Assembly (NCBI GenBank): GCA_030388725.1
Contig: CP128857.1
Span: 434,001 to 498,000, forward strand
DNA: 64,000 bases
Source of the DNA: Prodigiosinella aquatilis
GTDB taxonomy: Bacteria > Pseudomonadota > Gammaproteobacteria > Enterobacterales > Enterobacteriaceae
Direction of reading: 5' to 3'
The notes beneath the pieces were generated by a model. It was not told where the DNA came from. It saw only the letters and a list, made by a program, of their open reading frames with translations, and did not search any database. A program made the position numbers and the translations under genes. How positions within the stretch are numbered: the stretch's first letter is position 1; the number at the start of each line of letters is the position of its first letter. Of the stretch, positions 26,139-35,188 are shown piece after piece.

Positions 26139-26795
26139 TCAGCCACCCATAGAGCGGTACATTTTAGTGCTGCTGCTAGTGCGTCGCAGCGTGTTTTGTT
26201 TAGTAATCCGCTCGCCGAATCCGCCACGGGTGATGGTTGTGGTGGTAGGGAGTTTAGGAGCCAGTGCGGTTTTAGGTACCGTTATTGTTCTACCGGTTGT
26301 TGCTTTACCGTAATCTTTACCGGAAGCGTCAAAAAATTTGCCATTGGCGGGACTGTTCGGTGCCCTGGATGTAAACAAAGGTTGTTGTGCGTAACTCCCT
26401 CCACCCATTAATCGACCCATCATATAACCTGCCATTAGCGGCATCCAGAAACTACCGCTTTGCTGCGACTGTGCTGCCATTCCGGCCTGAGCAGGAACCT
26501 GGGTACACTGCGCTTCGCCAAATTCAGCGACACAATCTTCTCTTGTGGCATATTTGGGCGCGGTTTTTTCTGCTTCTTTCAGCGCGTTGTTATAAGACGC
26601 CGAACACTGCTCTTTCATCGATGGATTAGCACGCGTACAGTCGTCGGCATTTTGGTACAGCGAGACGGTTTCGTCAGCTTTTTCACATCCGACCAGCAGA
26701 AAAACCGAGCTCACCGCCAGGGCGATCGGTGCTATATGATAGTTTCGCCACTCTTTGCGGAAGTGGTTGTGACTGATATTTTGTGTTCTTTTCAT
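26139..26795 (-). CDS. ygiB: UPF0441 lipoprotein-like protein YgiB
   Basis: Predicted membrane-anchored protein of 218 residues with unknown molecular role. A hydrophobic segment ending in FLLVGC (Cys37) suggests a lipoprotein or signal anchor with an unusually long basic N-terminus, as in E. coli YgiB. The middle has conserved cysteines (NADDC, REDCVAEFG, QC) and the motif SGSFWMPLMAGYMMGRLMGGG; the C-terminus is low-complexity, ending RSMGG. The start at 26795 (MKRT) matches E. coli; a start 12 codons upstream is not supported. It is followed by ygiC. Confidence 0.92.
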   Translation of the reverse strand: MKRTQNISHNHFRKEWRNYHIAPIALAVSSVFLLVGCEKADETVSLYQNADDCTRANPSMKEQCSASYNNALKEAEKTAPKYATREDCVAEFGEAQCTQVPAQAGMAAQSQQSGSFWMPLMAGYMMGRLMGGGSYAQQPLFTSRAPNSPANGKFFDASGKDYGKATTGRTITVPKTALAPKLPTTTTITRGGFGERITKQNTLRRTSSSTKMYRSMGG

Positions 26796-26970
26796 TATGT
26801 TGTCCCAGAGAAAGGGCTCCTTGCCCAACATTAATCTAATGATTGTAAGCAGTTGTAAGAATAAGGGAACACCAAAAAGATTTAAAGTAATGTGAACTGT
26901 CCCGAAAGGCTATTTACGCAGCTATACAATTAGTTGAGGACAAGATCGGGAAACAGAATTGTGAAGGAAT

Positions 26971-26998
26971 GGTGGGGGAGCCAGTGTTGCTCCCCACT
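26971..26998 (-). other. Stem-loop between the ERIC element and ygiB
   Basis: Inverted repeat GTGGGGGA / TCCCCAC with an internal loop, directly beside the ERIC element. No clear T-tract follows on the minus strand, so terminator activity for tolC is uncertain. Apart from this and the ERIC element, the 334-bp tolC-ygiB gap holds no supportable gene. Confidence 0.45.
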
Positions 26999-27000
26999 AC

Positions 27001-27125
27001 TATACCCGTCATCTTTCAAGTTGCAGGTGTGTTGGCTGCGTTCGTTTACCCGAATCACTTACCTGAGTAAGCTCATCGGGACTCTCTCTTGCCGCCTTCC
27101 TGCATCTTGGAATCTATTGGGTATA
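27001..27125. repeat. ERIC element (enterobacterial repetitive intergenic consensus)
   Basis: 125-bp imperfect palindrome bounded by TATACCC and GGGTATA. The minus strand carries the diagnostic ERIC core (GATGAGCTTACTCAGGTAAG, then GATTCGGGT). Length and termini match the about 127-bp ERIC elements known from enterics and abundant in Yersinia. It ends 4 bp from the tolC stop codon and would be transcribed as a long hairpin in the tolC message. Confidence 0.9.
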
Positions 27126-27129
27126 AACA

Positions 27130-28533
27130 TTACGGGCGGGATTTACTGGCCGTTGTCGGTGAAATGGCAACAATGGGCTTATTATCAACGAATACTGGTG
27201 TTGTGGACACAGGTTTCCCCAGTGTCGCGTTTAGTATTCGCAGGTCGTTTTCGTTCAGGGTCCCTAGCGCGTCTTTAATATTCAGTTGGTTAATCAAATA
27301 ATTATAACGCGCGCTGGATAACTGCTGTTTGGCATTATACAACGTGGTAGTGGCATCCAATACATCGACAATGGTACGTGTCCCTACCTGATAACCAGCT
27401 TCCATCGCATCTAGCGAACTTTGAGCAGAAATCACAGACTGTTTGTAGGCATTGATACTGCTGATGGATGCAGAAACGTTGTTATAGGAAGAACGTACTG
27501 TCTGAATAACAGTGCGATGAGAACTTTCCAGATCTTCGCTACTGGCCACATAGTTATCCTGGGCTTGCTTAACTTGAGAACTGGTCGATCCACCACTGTA
27601 TAACGGCAGATTGAAGTTCAAGCCTATTTGGTTCTGACCTATATTGTTATCAACATAACTGCTGCCTGTGGCCCTGGAACCAGAATATTTAGTATTACTC
27701 AATCCGGTAGATGCAGTCAGATTAAGTGTTGGTAAATGGCCACTTTCCGCGTAACGAATCTGCTCGCGAGAAAGATCCTGATTTAGACGGGCAGAGAGCA
27801 AGGTAAGGTTGTGATTCTCAGCTTTTTTCAACAGAACATTAATCGGTTCAGGTTGCTGAGTATTAAAATTGCTGATATTCAGACCAGATAATTGTGGATA
27901 AAAATTGCCAGTAATTTGACGCAGACTTTCAAGCGCATTATCCAATGCATTACGTGCGGAAACTTCACTTGCCAGCACACTGTCATATTGTGCCCGAGCG
28001 TTCTGAACGTCGGTAATGGCAACCAATCCTACATTGAAACGTTGCGTGGTCTGATCCAGTTCACGATAAATGGATTGTTTTTGCGCATTATAGTAAGACA
28101 GAGAGTCAATGGCGCGCAGTACGTTAAAATAGGCCGTCGCGGTATTGAGAAGCAGAGTCTGCTGGGCAGTTTGGTAAGTTACATCTGAGATACCAGCCTG
28201 CTTTTCCTGTAGGGTTAATGCCCGCCATTTTGACATATCAAACAGTGTTTGAGTTAACTGCAATGAAGCACTCTTCACATTACTGTTAACGTCATTACGA
28301 TCACGGAAACCGTTGGTGTAAGTATAATCCGCACCTAGGCCTAACTGAGGTAGCAATGAAGAACGCGCTTCATTGATTTTCTCAAAGGCGGAATCACGGG
28401 TTGCCGCTGCGCTGCGCAAGTCAGGGTTGGTTTCTCTGGCTTGCTGGTAAACTTGTAATAAATCTTCTGCCTGGCTTACAACGCTAAAGCCGCTTAGGCT
28501 CAGACCGATAAGAAGAGAGAGCAATTTCTTCAT
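27130..28533 (-). CDS. tolC: Outer-membrane efflux channel TolC
   Basis: Trimeric outer-membrane and periplasmic channel for AcrAB-type efflux pumps and type I secretion. The protein has 467 residues, with a signal peptide (1-22, cleaved after SQA) followed by the duplicated helix-strand repeats of the OEP family (about 25-225 and 235-435). Conserved stretches include DMSKWRALTLQEK, TQRFNVGLVAITDVQNARAQYD and VGTRTIVDVLDATTTLYNAKQ. The tail is about 26 residues shorter than in E. coli (493); the missing part is the unstructured C-terminus. The start at 28533 (MKKLL) matches the family. It is divergent from nudF. Confidence 0.97.
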   Translation of the reverse strand: MKKLLSLLIGLSLSGFSVVSQAEDLLQVYQQARETNPDLRSAAATRDSAFEKINEARSSLLPQLGLGADYTYTNGFRDRNDVNSNVKSASLQLTQTLFDMSKWRALTLQEKQAGISDVTYQTAQQTLLLNTATAYFNVLRAIDSLSYYNAQKQSIYRELDQTTQRFNVGLVAITDVQNARAQYDSVLASEVSARNALDNALESLRQITGNFYPQLSGLNISNFNTQQPEPINVLLKKAENHNLTLLSARLNQDLSREQIRYAESGHLPTLNLTASTGLSNTKYSGSRATGSSYVDNNIGQNQIGLNFNLPLYSGGSTSSQVKQAQDNYVASSEDLESSHRTVIQTVRSSYNNVSASISSINAYKQSVISAQSSLDAMEAGYQVGTRTIVDVLDATTTLYNAKQQLSSARYNYLINQLNIKDALGTLNENDLRILNATLGKPVSTTPVFVDNKPIVAISPTTASKSRP

Positions 28534-28906
28534 TTGCATTCCTTGTTGTGCCGCAAAGTTGCTATGGTAGCGCCATCTAGAGACGATTAGTGGCGAATTC
28601 TATCAGAATCAGCCAATAGGATTAGGTAGCCGAATGTGCCATCGTATTCCAGTGCTATTTCAGAACGGCGATGGTATTTTGCCATTCTGACAGCTTATGA
28701 CATGTTGGGCGCACTTCCGTGCCGTATATCATCCGTGTACGTTCCGGGGTTTACACGTTGTTCACATGCAGACTGCCTGTAATCATTATGCCTGCAAAAT
28801 GGACGACTAAGTTCACGTCAATATCATACAGACACAGTGAGTATCATCCATCATTTCTTATCACTCAATACTGGCTTCACAGCTATTTGTTAACGGGAGT
28901 TGAATT
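28534..28906. promoter_or_regulatory. Divergent tolC / nudF regulatory region
   Basis: 373 bp between divergent starts, with no gene. E. coli tolC is controlled here by MarA/SoxS/Rob and PhoP; I could not assign a marbox or promoter with confidence by eye. Confidence 0.5.
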
Positions 28907-29539
28907 ATGGCGTCCTCAGACAGGAATCTGGCGACTTTTAACAAAGACGATGTAGAAATTATTGCACGTGAAACGCTTTATAAGGGGTTTTTCTCATTAG
29001 AACGCTATCGTTTCCGCCATCGCATGTTCAATGGGGAAATGAGTGGTGAAGTGAGCCGTGAAATTTTCGAGCGTGGCAACGCTGTTGTCTTGCTGCCTTA
29101 TGATCCGGTGCGTGATGAGGTCGTTCTGATTGAACAGATTCGTATAGCCGCCTACGATACCAGTCCTTCCCCGTGGTTGTTTGAACTGGTTGCTGGCATG
29201 ATTGAACCTGGCGAAAGTATGGAAGATGTAGCACGACGTGAAACACGAGAAGAAGCCGGTTTGGTGGTGGGGCGATGTAACCCAGTGTTAAGTTATCTCT
29301 CCAGCCCTGGCGGTACCAGCGAACGTCTGGATATTATGGTGGGGGAAGTGGATAGCCGTACTGCGGACGGGATCCATGGGCTGGCGGAAGAACATGAGGA
29401 CATTCGCGTCCATGTGGTGAGCCGTGAGCAGAGTTACCAATGGGTAGAAGAAGGGATTATTGATAACGCAGCTTCTGTCATTGCCTTGCAATGGTTGGCG
29501 TTGCACCATGAAACACTGAGAAACGAGTGGGTGGACTGA
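28907..29539 (+). CDS. nudF: ADP-ribose pyrophosphatase (Nudix hydrolase NudF)
   Basis: Hydrolyses ADP-ribose to AMP and ribose-5-phosphate. The 210-residue protein carries a complete Nudix box (GMIEPGESMEDVARRETREE followed by AGLV, about residues 103-126), fitting GX5EX7REUXEEXGU. The length matches E. coli NudF (209). It begins the run nudF-yqiB-cpdA-yqiA-parE, conserved in enterics, and is divergent from tolC. The yqiB start follows after 4 bp. Confidence 0.97.
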   Translation: MASSDRNLATFNKDDVEIIARETLYKGFFSLERYRFRHRMFNGEMSGEVSREIFERGNAVVLLPYDPVRDEVVLIEQIRIAAYDTSPSPWLFELVAGMIEPGESMEDVARRETREEAGLVVGRCNPVLSYLSSPGGTSERLDIMVGEVDSRTADGIHGLAEEHEDIRVHVVSREQSYQWVEEGIIDNAASVIALQWLALHHETLRNEWVD

Positions 29540-29543
29540 ATTT

Positions 29544-29966
29544 ATGAGGCGTTATACCCCGGATTTCCCGGAAATGATGCGGCTGTGTGATACCAATTTT
29601 GCACAATTACGCCGTTTGTTGCCCCGTAATGATGAGGTTGGCGAAAGGGTGGTTTATCACATCCATAATGCCAGCTATCGTTTAACTATTCTTGAGTCTA
29701 CACGCTACACTTCGCTGGTGAAAATTCAGCAAATTGCCCCGGCGGTAAGTTACTGGAGCCTGCCAACACTCGTGGTTCGGCTATACCATGATGCGATGGT
29801 TGCGGAAGTGTGTGCCAGTCAGCAGATCTTCCGCTTTAAAGCACGTTATGATTATCCGAACAAGAAGTTACATCAACGTGACGAAAAGCATCAAATTAAT
29901 CAGTTCCTTGCTGATTGGCTAAAATATTGTTTGGCGTATGGTTCGATGTCGGTTCCGGTTTGTTAG
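29544..29966 (+). CDS. yqiB: DUF1249 protein YqiB
   Basis: Conserved 140-residue cytoplasmic protein of unknown function, same length as E. coli YqiB. It contains the DUF1249 block (PDFPEMMRLCDTNFAQLRRLLP at the start; VVRLYHDAMVAEVC and YPNKKLHQRDEKHQIN later). It is always found between nudF and cpdA in enterics, but no mechanism links the three. It is translationally close to nudF (4-bp gap). Confidence 0.93.
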   Translation: MRRYTPDFPEMMRLCDTNFAQLRRLLPRNDEVGERVVYHIHNASYRLTILESTRYTSLVKIQQIAPAVSYWSLPTLVVRLYHDAMVAEVCASQQIFRFKARYDYPNKKLHQRDEKHQINQFLADWLKYCLAYGSMSVPVC

Positions 29967-29993
29967 ACAGATTTCAGAGACAAAGGACATTAT

Positions 29994-30821
29994 TTGGAAA
30001 GCCTGTTAACACTTCCTGTGGCGCGTGGGGCCAAAGTCAGGATTTTACAAATAACAGATACCCACTTGTTTCTCAGCGAGAAGGAAACATTGCTTGGCGT
30101 TAATACTTACCGCAGCTACCGCGCGGTGCTGGATGCTATTGAGGCACAGGGATATGAATTTGATCTGATTACGGCGACTGGCGATTTGGCGCAGGATCAT
30201 TCACTGGAAGCGTATCAGCATTTTGCCTGTGGTATACGCCGTTTTGCTGTTCCCTGTGTGTGGTTACCGGGCAATCACGATTTTCAGCCTGCGATGGTGG
30301 ATGCGCTGGCTGACGCGGGTATTGCACCGTCCAAACACGTCTTACTTGGCGATGACTGGCAGGTGATCCTGCTGGATAGCCAGGTGTTTGGCGTACCTTA
30401 TGGTGAATTGAGCGACTATCAGATCGAATGGCTGGAGCGTTGTCTTGCTGCCGGCCCACATCGTTTTACTCTGCTGATGTTACATCATCATCCGCTACCT
30501 TCTGGTTGCTCATGGTTGGATCAGCACAGCCTGCGTAATGCTCATAGTTTGAATGCTGTGCTAGTGCGCTATCCACAGGTTAATACCGTATTATGTGGAC
30601 ATATCCATCAAGAGCTGGATCTTGACTGGAATGGTCGGCGTCTGCTGGCAACGCCGTCTACCTGTGTGCAGTTCAAACCGCATTGCACCAGCTTTACCAT
30701 TGACAATGTGTCCCCTGGCTGGCGTTATCTTGAGTTATTGCCGGATGGAAGGATGGAAACCCAGGTGTTCCGCTTGGAAGGTGATGAATTCCGGCCTGAT
30801 ATGGATTCGGATGGTTACTGA
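29994..30821 (+). CDS. cpdA: 3',5'-cyclic-AMP phosphodiesterase CpdA (TTG start)
   Basis: Calcineurin-like metallophosphoesterase that hydrolyses cAMP and so tunes CRP signalling. The 275-residue protein has all metal motifs in order: DTHLF, GDLAQD, GNHD, the HHHPLP loop and GHIHQE. The start is TTG at 29994, preceded by AAAGGA; MESLLTLP then aligns with the E. coli N-terminus. It overlaps yqiA by one base (TGATG). CRP-like sites elsewhere in this window make CpdA relevant to their control, though there is no direct link. Confidence 0.96.
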   Translation: MESLLTLPVARGAKVRILQITDTHLFLSEKETLLGVNTYRSYRAVLDAIEAQGYEFDLITATGDLAQDHSLEAYQHFACGIRRFAVPCVWLPGNHDFQPAMVDALADAGIAPSKHVLLGDDWQVILLDSQVFGVPYGELSDYQIEWLERCLAAGPHRFTLLMLHHHPLPSGCSWLDQHSLRNAHSLNAVLVRYPQVNTVLCGHIHQELDLDWNGRRLLATPSTCVQFKPHCTSFTIDNVSPGWRYLELLPDGRMETQVFRLEGDEFRPDMDSDGY

Positions 30822-31402
30822 TGCCTACCTTGCTTTATCTTCACGGTTTTAACAGTTCCCCCCTCTCGGCTAAAGCCACAGCATTCAAGGCGTGGCTTGC
30901 GCAGCAGCATCCTGAAATCGAGATGTTGATACCTCAATTACCGCCTTATTCAGCAGATGCTGCTGAAATGATGGAGAACCTGGTGATGGAGCGGGCCGGT
31001 CGTCCGCTTGGCATTGTTGGTTCCTCGTTGGGTGGGTATTATGCTACCTGGCTTTCCCAGTGTTTTATGTTACCGGCGGTGGTGGTTAATCCGGCGGTGA
31101 GACCGTTTGAACTACTGCTCGGTCATCTGGGTGAACAGCGGAACCCCTACACCGGAGAGCAATATGTGCTAGAGTCTCGGCACATTTATGATCTCAAGGT
31201 CATGCAAGTGGAACCGCTGGAGTCTCCGGATTTATTGTGGTGTCTGCTACAGAGTGGCGATGAGGTGTTAGATTACCGGCAGGCAGTGGCCTATTACACA
31301 GCATGTCGTCAGACAGTAGAATCGGGTGGCAACCATGCCTTTATGGGGTTTGAGCATTTTTTTGCACCCATTATCGATTTTCTGGGGCTAACGACTAATT
31401 GA
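30821..31402 (+). CDS. yqiA: Esterase YqiA
   Basis: Alpha/beta-hydrolase of 193 residues (UPF0227 family); E. coli YqiA hydrolyses short-chain acyl esters in vitro. The chain opens with LLYLHGFNSSP (about 4-14). The nucleophile elbow is GSSLGG (Ser near residue 68), and the C-terminal GGNHAFMGFE segment supplies the catalytic His. The start overlaps the cpdA stop. parE follows 118 bp downstream. Confidence 0.95.
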   Translation: MPTLLYLHGFNSSPLSAKATAFKAWLAQQHPEIEMLIPQLPPYSADAAEMMENLVMERAGRPLGIVGSSLGGYYATWLSQCFMLPAVVVNPAVRPFELLLGHLGEQRNPYTGEQYVLESRHIYDLKVMQVEPLESPDLLWCLLQSGDEVLDYRQAVAYYTACRQTVESGGNHAFMGFEHFFAPIIDFLGLTTN

Positions 31403-31520
31403 CCATCATGGCGTAGACTGCGGTGATAGTGTCAGAGTAAAAACGAAAATTTGCCTGTCATCCATGTGTAAGTTACACGCCGTCATTACATTTCAAACAA
31501 CGACTTAACTCATTCAAATC

Positions 31521-33416
31521 ATGACTCAATCAAGTTATAACGCTGATGCGATTGAAGTACTCAGTGGACTGGAGCCGGTTCGCCGTCGCCCGGGAATGTA
31601 CACGGATACCACGCGTCCCAACCATATGGGACAAGAGGTTATTGATAATAGCGTCGATGAAGCATTGGCAGGATATGCCCATCGTATCGATGTCATTCTG
31701 CACCCCGATCAATCACTGGAGGTGATTGATGACGGTCGCGGTATGCCGGTGGATATCCACCCTGAAGAGGGTGTTCCGGCTATTGAACTTATCATGTGTC
31801 GTCTGCATGCCGGCGGCAAATTCTCCAATAAAAACTATCAGTTTTCCGGTGGCCTGCATGGCGTCGGGATTTCAGTCGTCAACGCATTGTCTCTCCGGGT
31901 TGAAGTCTCAGTACGCCGGAATGGACAAGTCTATGACATTGCATTTGAAAACGGCGACAAAGTACAGGACCTGACGGTGTCGGGTACTTGCGGTCGTCGC
32001 AACACAGGTACTCGGCTGCGTTTCTGGCCGGATGAAAAATTCTTTGATAGCCCGCGCTTTTCAATATCACGCCTGACGCATCTGCTGAAAGCCAAAGCCG
32101 TGTTGTGCCCCGGTGTGGAAATGGTCTTCAAAGATCTGATTAACAATACCGAACAACGCTGGTGTTATCAGGATGGCTTGAACGACTACCTGTGCGAAGC
32201 GGTTAACGGCCTGCCCACGCTACCGGAAAAACCGTTCACTGGTTCCATTCTCGGTGATACCGAAGCGGTGGAATGGGCGCTGCTCTGGCTGCCGGAAGGT
32301 GGCGAGCTGTTGACTGAAAGTTATGTCAACCTGATTCCGACTATGCAAGGTGGTACGCATGTTAACGGTCTGCGTCAAGGGCTGCTGGATGCGATGCGGG
32401 AGTTTTGTGAATTCCGCAATATTCTGCCACGCGGGGTAAAACTCAGCGCAGAAGACCTATGGGATCGCTGTGCCTATGTGCTGTCAGTAAAAATGCAGGA
32501 CCCCCAGTTTGCCGGACAGACCAAAGAACGCCTTTCTTCCCGTCAATGCGCCGCATTTGTATCCGGCGTGGTGAAAGATGCCTTCAGTTTGTGGCTGAAC
32601 CAGAACGTCCAGGAAGCGGAACAACTGGCTGAATTGGCGATTTCCAGTGCTCAGCGGCGTATGCGTGCCGCCAAGAAAGTGGTGCGTAAGAAACTTACCA
32701 GTGGTCCTGCATTACCCGGTAAGTTGGCGGATTGCACCTCACAGGATCTGAATCGCACTGAATTGTTTCTGGTGGAAGGGGATTCTGCTGGCGGCTCCGC
32801 TAAACAGGCACGTGAGCGTGAGTTTCAGGCTATCATGCCGTTGAAGGGAAAAATCCTCAATACCTGGGAAGTGTCCTCGGATGAAGTGCTGGCATCACAG
32901 GAAGTACATGATATTTCGGTAGCAATAGGTATCGATCCAGACAGTGACGACCTGAGTCAGCTCCGTTATGGCAAGATTTGTATTCTGGCAGATGCGGACT
33001 CTGATGGGCTGCACATCGCCACGTTGTTGTGCGCACTGTTTGTCCGCCATTTCCGCGCTTTGGTTCAGGACGGCCATGTCTATGTGGCGATGCCGCCGTT
33101 GTATCGTATTGATCTGGGTAAAGAAGTCTATTACGCGCTGGATGAAGAAGAAAAAGCGGGCATTCTGGAACAACTGAAGCGTAAAAAAGGCAAACCAAAT
33201 GTACAACGGTTCAAAGGGTTGGGGGAAATGAATCCTCTACAATTGCGTGAAACGACTCTCGCTCCTAATACCCGGCGTCTGGTGCAGCTCACGATTAACG
33301 CAGGTGATATAGAACAAACCCTGGCGATGATGGATATGTTGCTGGCGAAAAAACGCTCTGAAGATCGCCGTAACTGGTTGCAGGAGAAAGGCGATAAGGT
33401 CGACATCGAGGTGTAA
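31521..33416 (+). CDS. parE: DNA topoisomerase IV subunit B
   Basis: ATPase subunit of topoisomerase IV, which decatenates replicated chromosomes. The protein has 631 residues (630 in E. coli). A GHKL ATP-binding domain (about 1-220, with EVIDNSVDEALAG and DDGRGMPVD) is followed by a transducer domain. The TOPRIM domain has EGDSAGGSAKQ (about 412-422) and DADSDG (about 490-495). parC lies about 7.6 kb downstream on the same strand, separated by LysR/mdaB and the PTS operon. Confidence 0.98.
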   Translation: MTQSSYNADAIEVLSGLEPVRRRPGMYTDTTRPNHMGQEVIDNSVDEALAGYAHRIDVILHPDQSLEVIDDGRGMPVDIHPEEGVPAIELIMCRLHAGGKFSNKNYQFSGGLHGVGISVVNALSLRVEVSVRRNGQVYDIAFENGDKVQDLTVSGTCGRRNTGTRLRFWPDEKFFDSPRFSISRLTHLLKAKAVLCPGVEMVFKDLINNTEQRWCYQDGLNDYLCEAVNGLPTLPEKPFTGSILGDTEAVEWALLWLPEGGELLTESYVNLIPTMQGGTHVNGLRQGLLDAMREFCEFRNILPRGVKLSAEDLWDRCAYVLSVKMQDPQFAGQTKERLSSRQCAAFVSGVVKDAFSLWLNQNVQEAEQLAELAISSAQRRMRAAKKVVRKKLTSGPALPGKLADCTSQDLNRTELFLVEGDSAGGSAKQAREREFQAIMPLKGKILNTWEVSSDEVLASQEVHDISVAIGIDPDSDDLSQLRYGKICILADADSDGLHIATLLCALFVRHFRALVQDGHVYVAMPPLYRIDLGKEVYYALDEEEKAGILEQLKRKKGKPNVQRFKGLGEMNPLQLRETTLAPNTRRLVQLTINAGDIEQTLAMMDMLLAKKRSEDRRNWLQEKGDKVDIEV

Positions 33417-33420
33417 CCCT

Positions 33421-34320
33421 ATGATGAAAATCACGCTGGAAGAGATGCAGGCTTTTGTCGTGGTGGTGGATAGTGGTTCCATCACGGCGGGGGCTGAACA
33501 GTTAGGGCAAACGACGTCCGGCATCAGCCGTGCCTTGAGCCGTCTGGAACACAAACTGGATATCACATTGATCCACCGTACCACCCGGCGGCTTTCTCTG
33601 TCTGAAGAGGGGCAATTGTTTTTACAGCAGGCCCGTGATGTTATCCAGGCGGTAGAATATGCCGAAGAACAAATGGCACTGCGTCGTGAACAACCCAGTG
33701 GGCGGCTGCGAATTAATGCGGCCTCCTCGTTTATGCAGCATGTCATTGTGCCGTTGATTCCTGAGTTTCGTCGCCGTTACCCCCAAATTGTGCTGGAACT
33801 GAATACCGATGATGTGATTATCGATCTGCTGGAACAGCACACCGATATCGCTATTCGCATTGGTACGCTGCGAGACTCCAGCATTCATGCGCGCGCGTTG
33901 GGTGCCAGTCGGTTGCGAGTGCTGGCAAGCCCTGAATATCTGCGTCGCTGTGGTGTGCCAATGAGTGTGGATGCGTTGGCTAGCCATACTCTGTTGGGGT
34001 TTACACAAATTGAATCGCTCAATCACTGGCCGTTACGTAGCGCTTCTGGTGATGTTTACCCGATCAGACCTGCACTGGCTGCGTCCAGTGGTGAGATGCT
34101 GCGCCTGCTGGCGCTGCGTGGTGAAGGTATCGTGCGGCTCTCGGATTTTATGACGCGGGAGGATATCGCTGCGGGACATCTGGTTCAGATCCTTGAGGAT
34201 GAAACGGTGGATATGCGTTTGCCGGTGAATGCCGTGTATTACCGTAATACCCAGTTGGCGGTGCGGATCGCCTGCTTTCTGGATTTCCTCAGTGAAAAAA
34301 TCGCGCAACACCCACTATAG
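33421..34320 (+). CDS. LysR-family transcriptional regulator (next to mdaB)
   Basis: Protein of 299 residues with an N-terminal winged helix-turn-helix (about 5-64, GSITAGAEQLGQTTSGISRALSRLEHKLD) and a LysR substrate-binding domain (about 90-295). The ligand is unknown. It starts 4 bp after the parE stop on the same strand, so it could be cotranscribed with parE. It is tail-to-tail with mdaB (27-bp gap), which makes mdaB a plausible target. There are two adjacent ATG codons at the start; the first is used here. Confidence 0.9.
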   Translation: MMKITLEEMQAFVVVVDSGSITAGAEQLGQTTSGISRALSRLEHKLDITLIHRTTRRLSLSEEGQLFLQQARDVIQAVEYAEEQMALRREQPSGRLRINAASSFMQHVIVPLIPEFRRRYPQIVLELNTDDVIIDLLEQHTDIAIRIGTLRDSSIHARALGASRLRVLASPEYLRRCGVPMSVDALASHTLLGFTQIESLNHWPLRSASGDVYPIRPALAASSGEMLRLLALRGEGIVRLSDFMTREDIAAGHLVQILEDETVDMRLPVNAVYYRNTQLAVRIACFLDFLSEKIAQHPL

Positions 34321-34347
34321 ACACAGGGCAGGGTTGCGCGCGGAGCG

Positions 34348-34929
34348 TTAGGCCAGAATCTGTCCGAGGTGTTGACGGTAACGGATGACATCGCCAGCAA
34401 CATCAGGCTGTTTCATCACATCATTACAGATAAAGGTGGGCAGTGGTGACATGCCGATGAACTGATTGGCTTTATGGAACGGTAAGTAAACGCCGTCAAC
34501 CCCTACACCGTGAAAGAACTGATCTGGGTCGGTAAACGCTTCCAACGGGGCATTCCAGGTCAGGGAAAGCATGTAGTGTTTCCCCTGTAACAACCCCCCA
34601 GAACCGTACTTTTTGCCATCGTCGGAGCGGGTTCGTCCATCGCTGGCGTAGAGCGAACCGTGGCCTGCCGTGAAGACTTCATCAATATATTTTTTCATGA
34701 TCCAGGGCTCGCCCATCCACCAGGCTGGCATCTGATAAATCACGGTATTAGCCCACAGGTAATTCTGAACTTCCTGTTGAATATCGTAACCGTTATCGAC
34801 GGTTGTGATCCGAACGTTATGACCTCTGTCGCGCAGGAACGTTGCCGCCGTATCGGTCAGGGTATTATTGAGTGCGCCTTTGGAGTGGGCAAACGCTTTG
34901 CCCGCGTTAATCAATAGAATGTTATGCAT
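34348..34929 (-). CDS. mdaB: NAD(P)H:quinone oxidoreductase MdaB
   Basis: Flavodoxin-fold FAD enzyme of 193 residues that reduces quinones by two electrons, protecting against oxidative and quinone stress. The N-terminal LINAGKAFAHSKGALNNTLT is the family phosphate-binding region. The conserved PAWWMGEPWIMKKYIDEVFTxGHG and YMLSLTWNAPLEAF blocks are intact. Length equals E. coli MdaB (193), and E. coli mdaB also sits beside parE. It is convergent with the LysR gene. Confidence 0.95.
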   Translation of the reverse strand: MHNILLINAGKAFAHSKGALNNTLTDTAATFLRDRGHNVRITTVDNGYDIQQEVQNYLWANTVIYQMPAWWMGEPWIMKKYIDEVFTAGHGSLYASDGRTRSDDGKKYGSGGLLQGKHYMLSLTWNAPLEAFTDPDQFFHGVGVDGVYLPFHKANQFIGMSPLPTFICNDVMKQPDVAGDVIRYRQHLGQILA

Positions 34930-35136
34930 GACAGATTATCTCGCCGGTAATCAAGGTTGATATTGAAGATGGGCGTAGTCTACTTAACATGATAGGTGAG
35001 AAAAATGTGCGATTGCGCACAACACTGTTGACTAAATGACAATAATGTAAAAACGGATAAACGCGCCAGTTATACAAACTGCTGACTAATCAAATAGTAA
35101 GCTTTCAGCGTCGATGTATGTCAGTTGGATTATAGT

Positions 35137-35162
35137 GACAGGGAGTGTTGTCACTCCCTGTC
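35137..35162. terminator. Stem-loop at the end of the PTS/aldolase operon
   Basis: Perfect 11-bp stem (GACAGGGAGTG / CACTCCCTGTC) with a 4-nt loop, 27 bp beyond the last operon gene. The flanks are only moderately T-rich, so terminator strength is uncertain. Confidence 0.6.
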
Positions 35163-35188
35163 TGTATTGTGACTATCTGTTTGTCGTA

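Noticed and set aside
27130..27200. tolC C-terminal frameshift or truncation
   Set aside because: The tail is shorter than in E. coli, but the conserved barrel and helix repeats are complete and only the unstructured tail differs, which is variable in the family.
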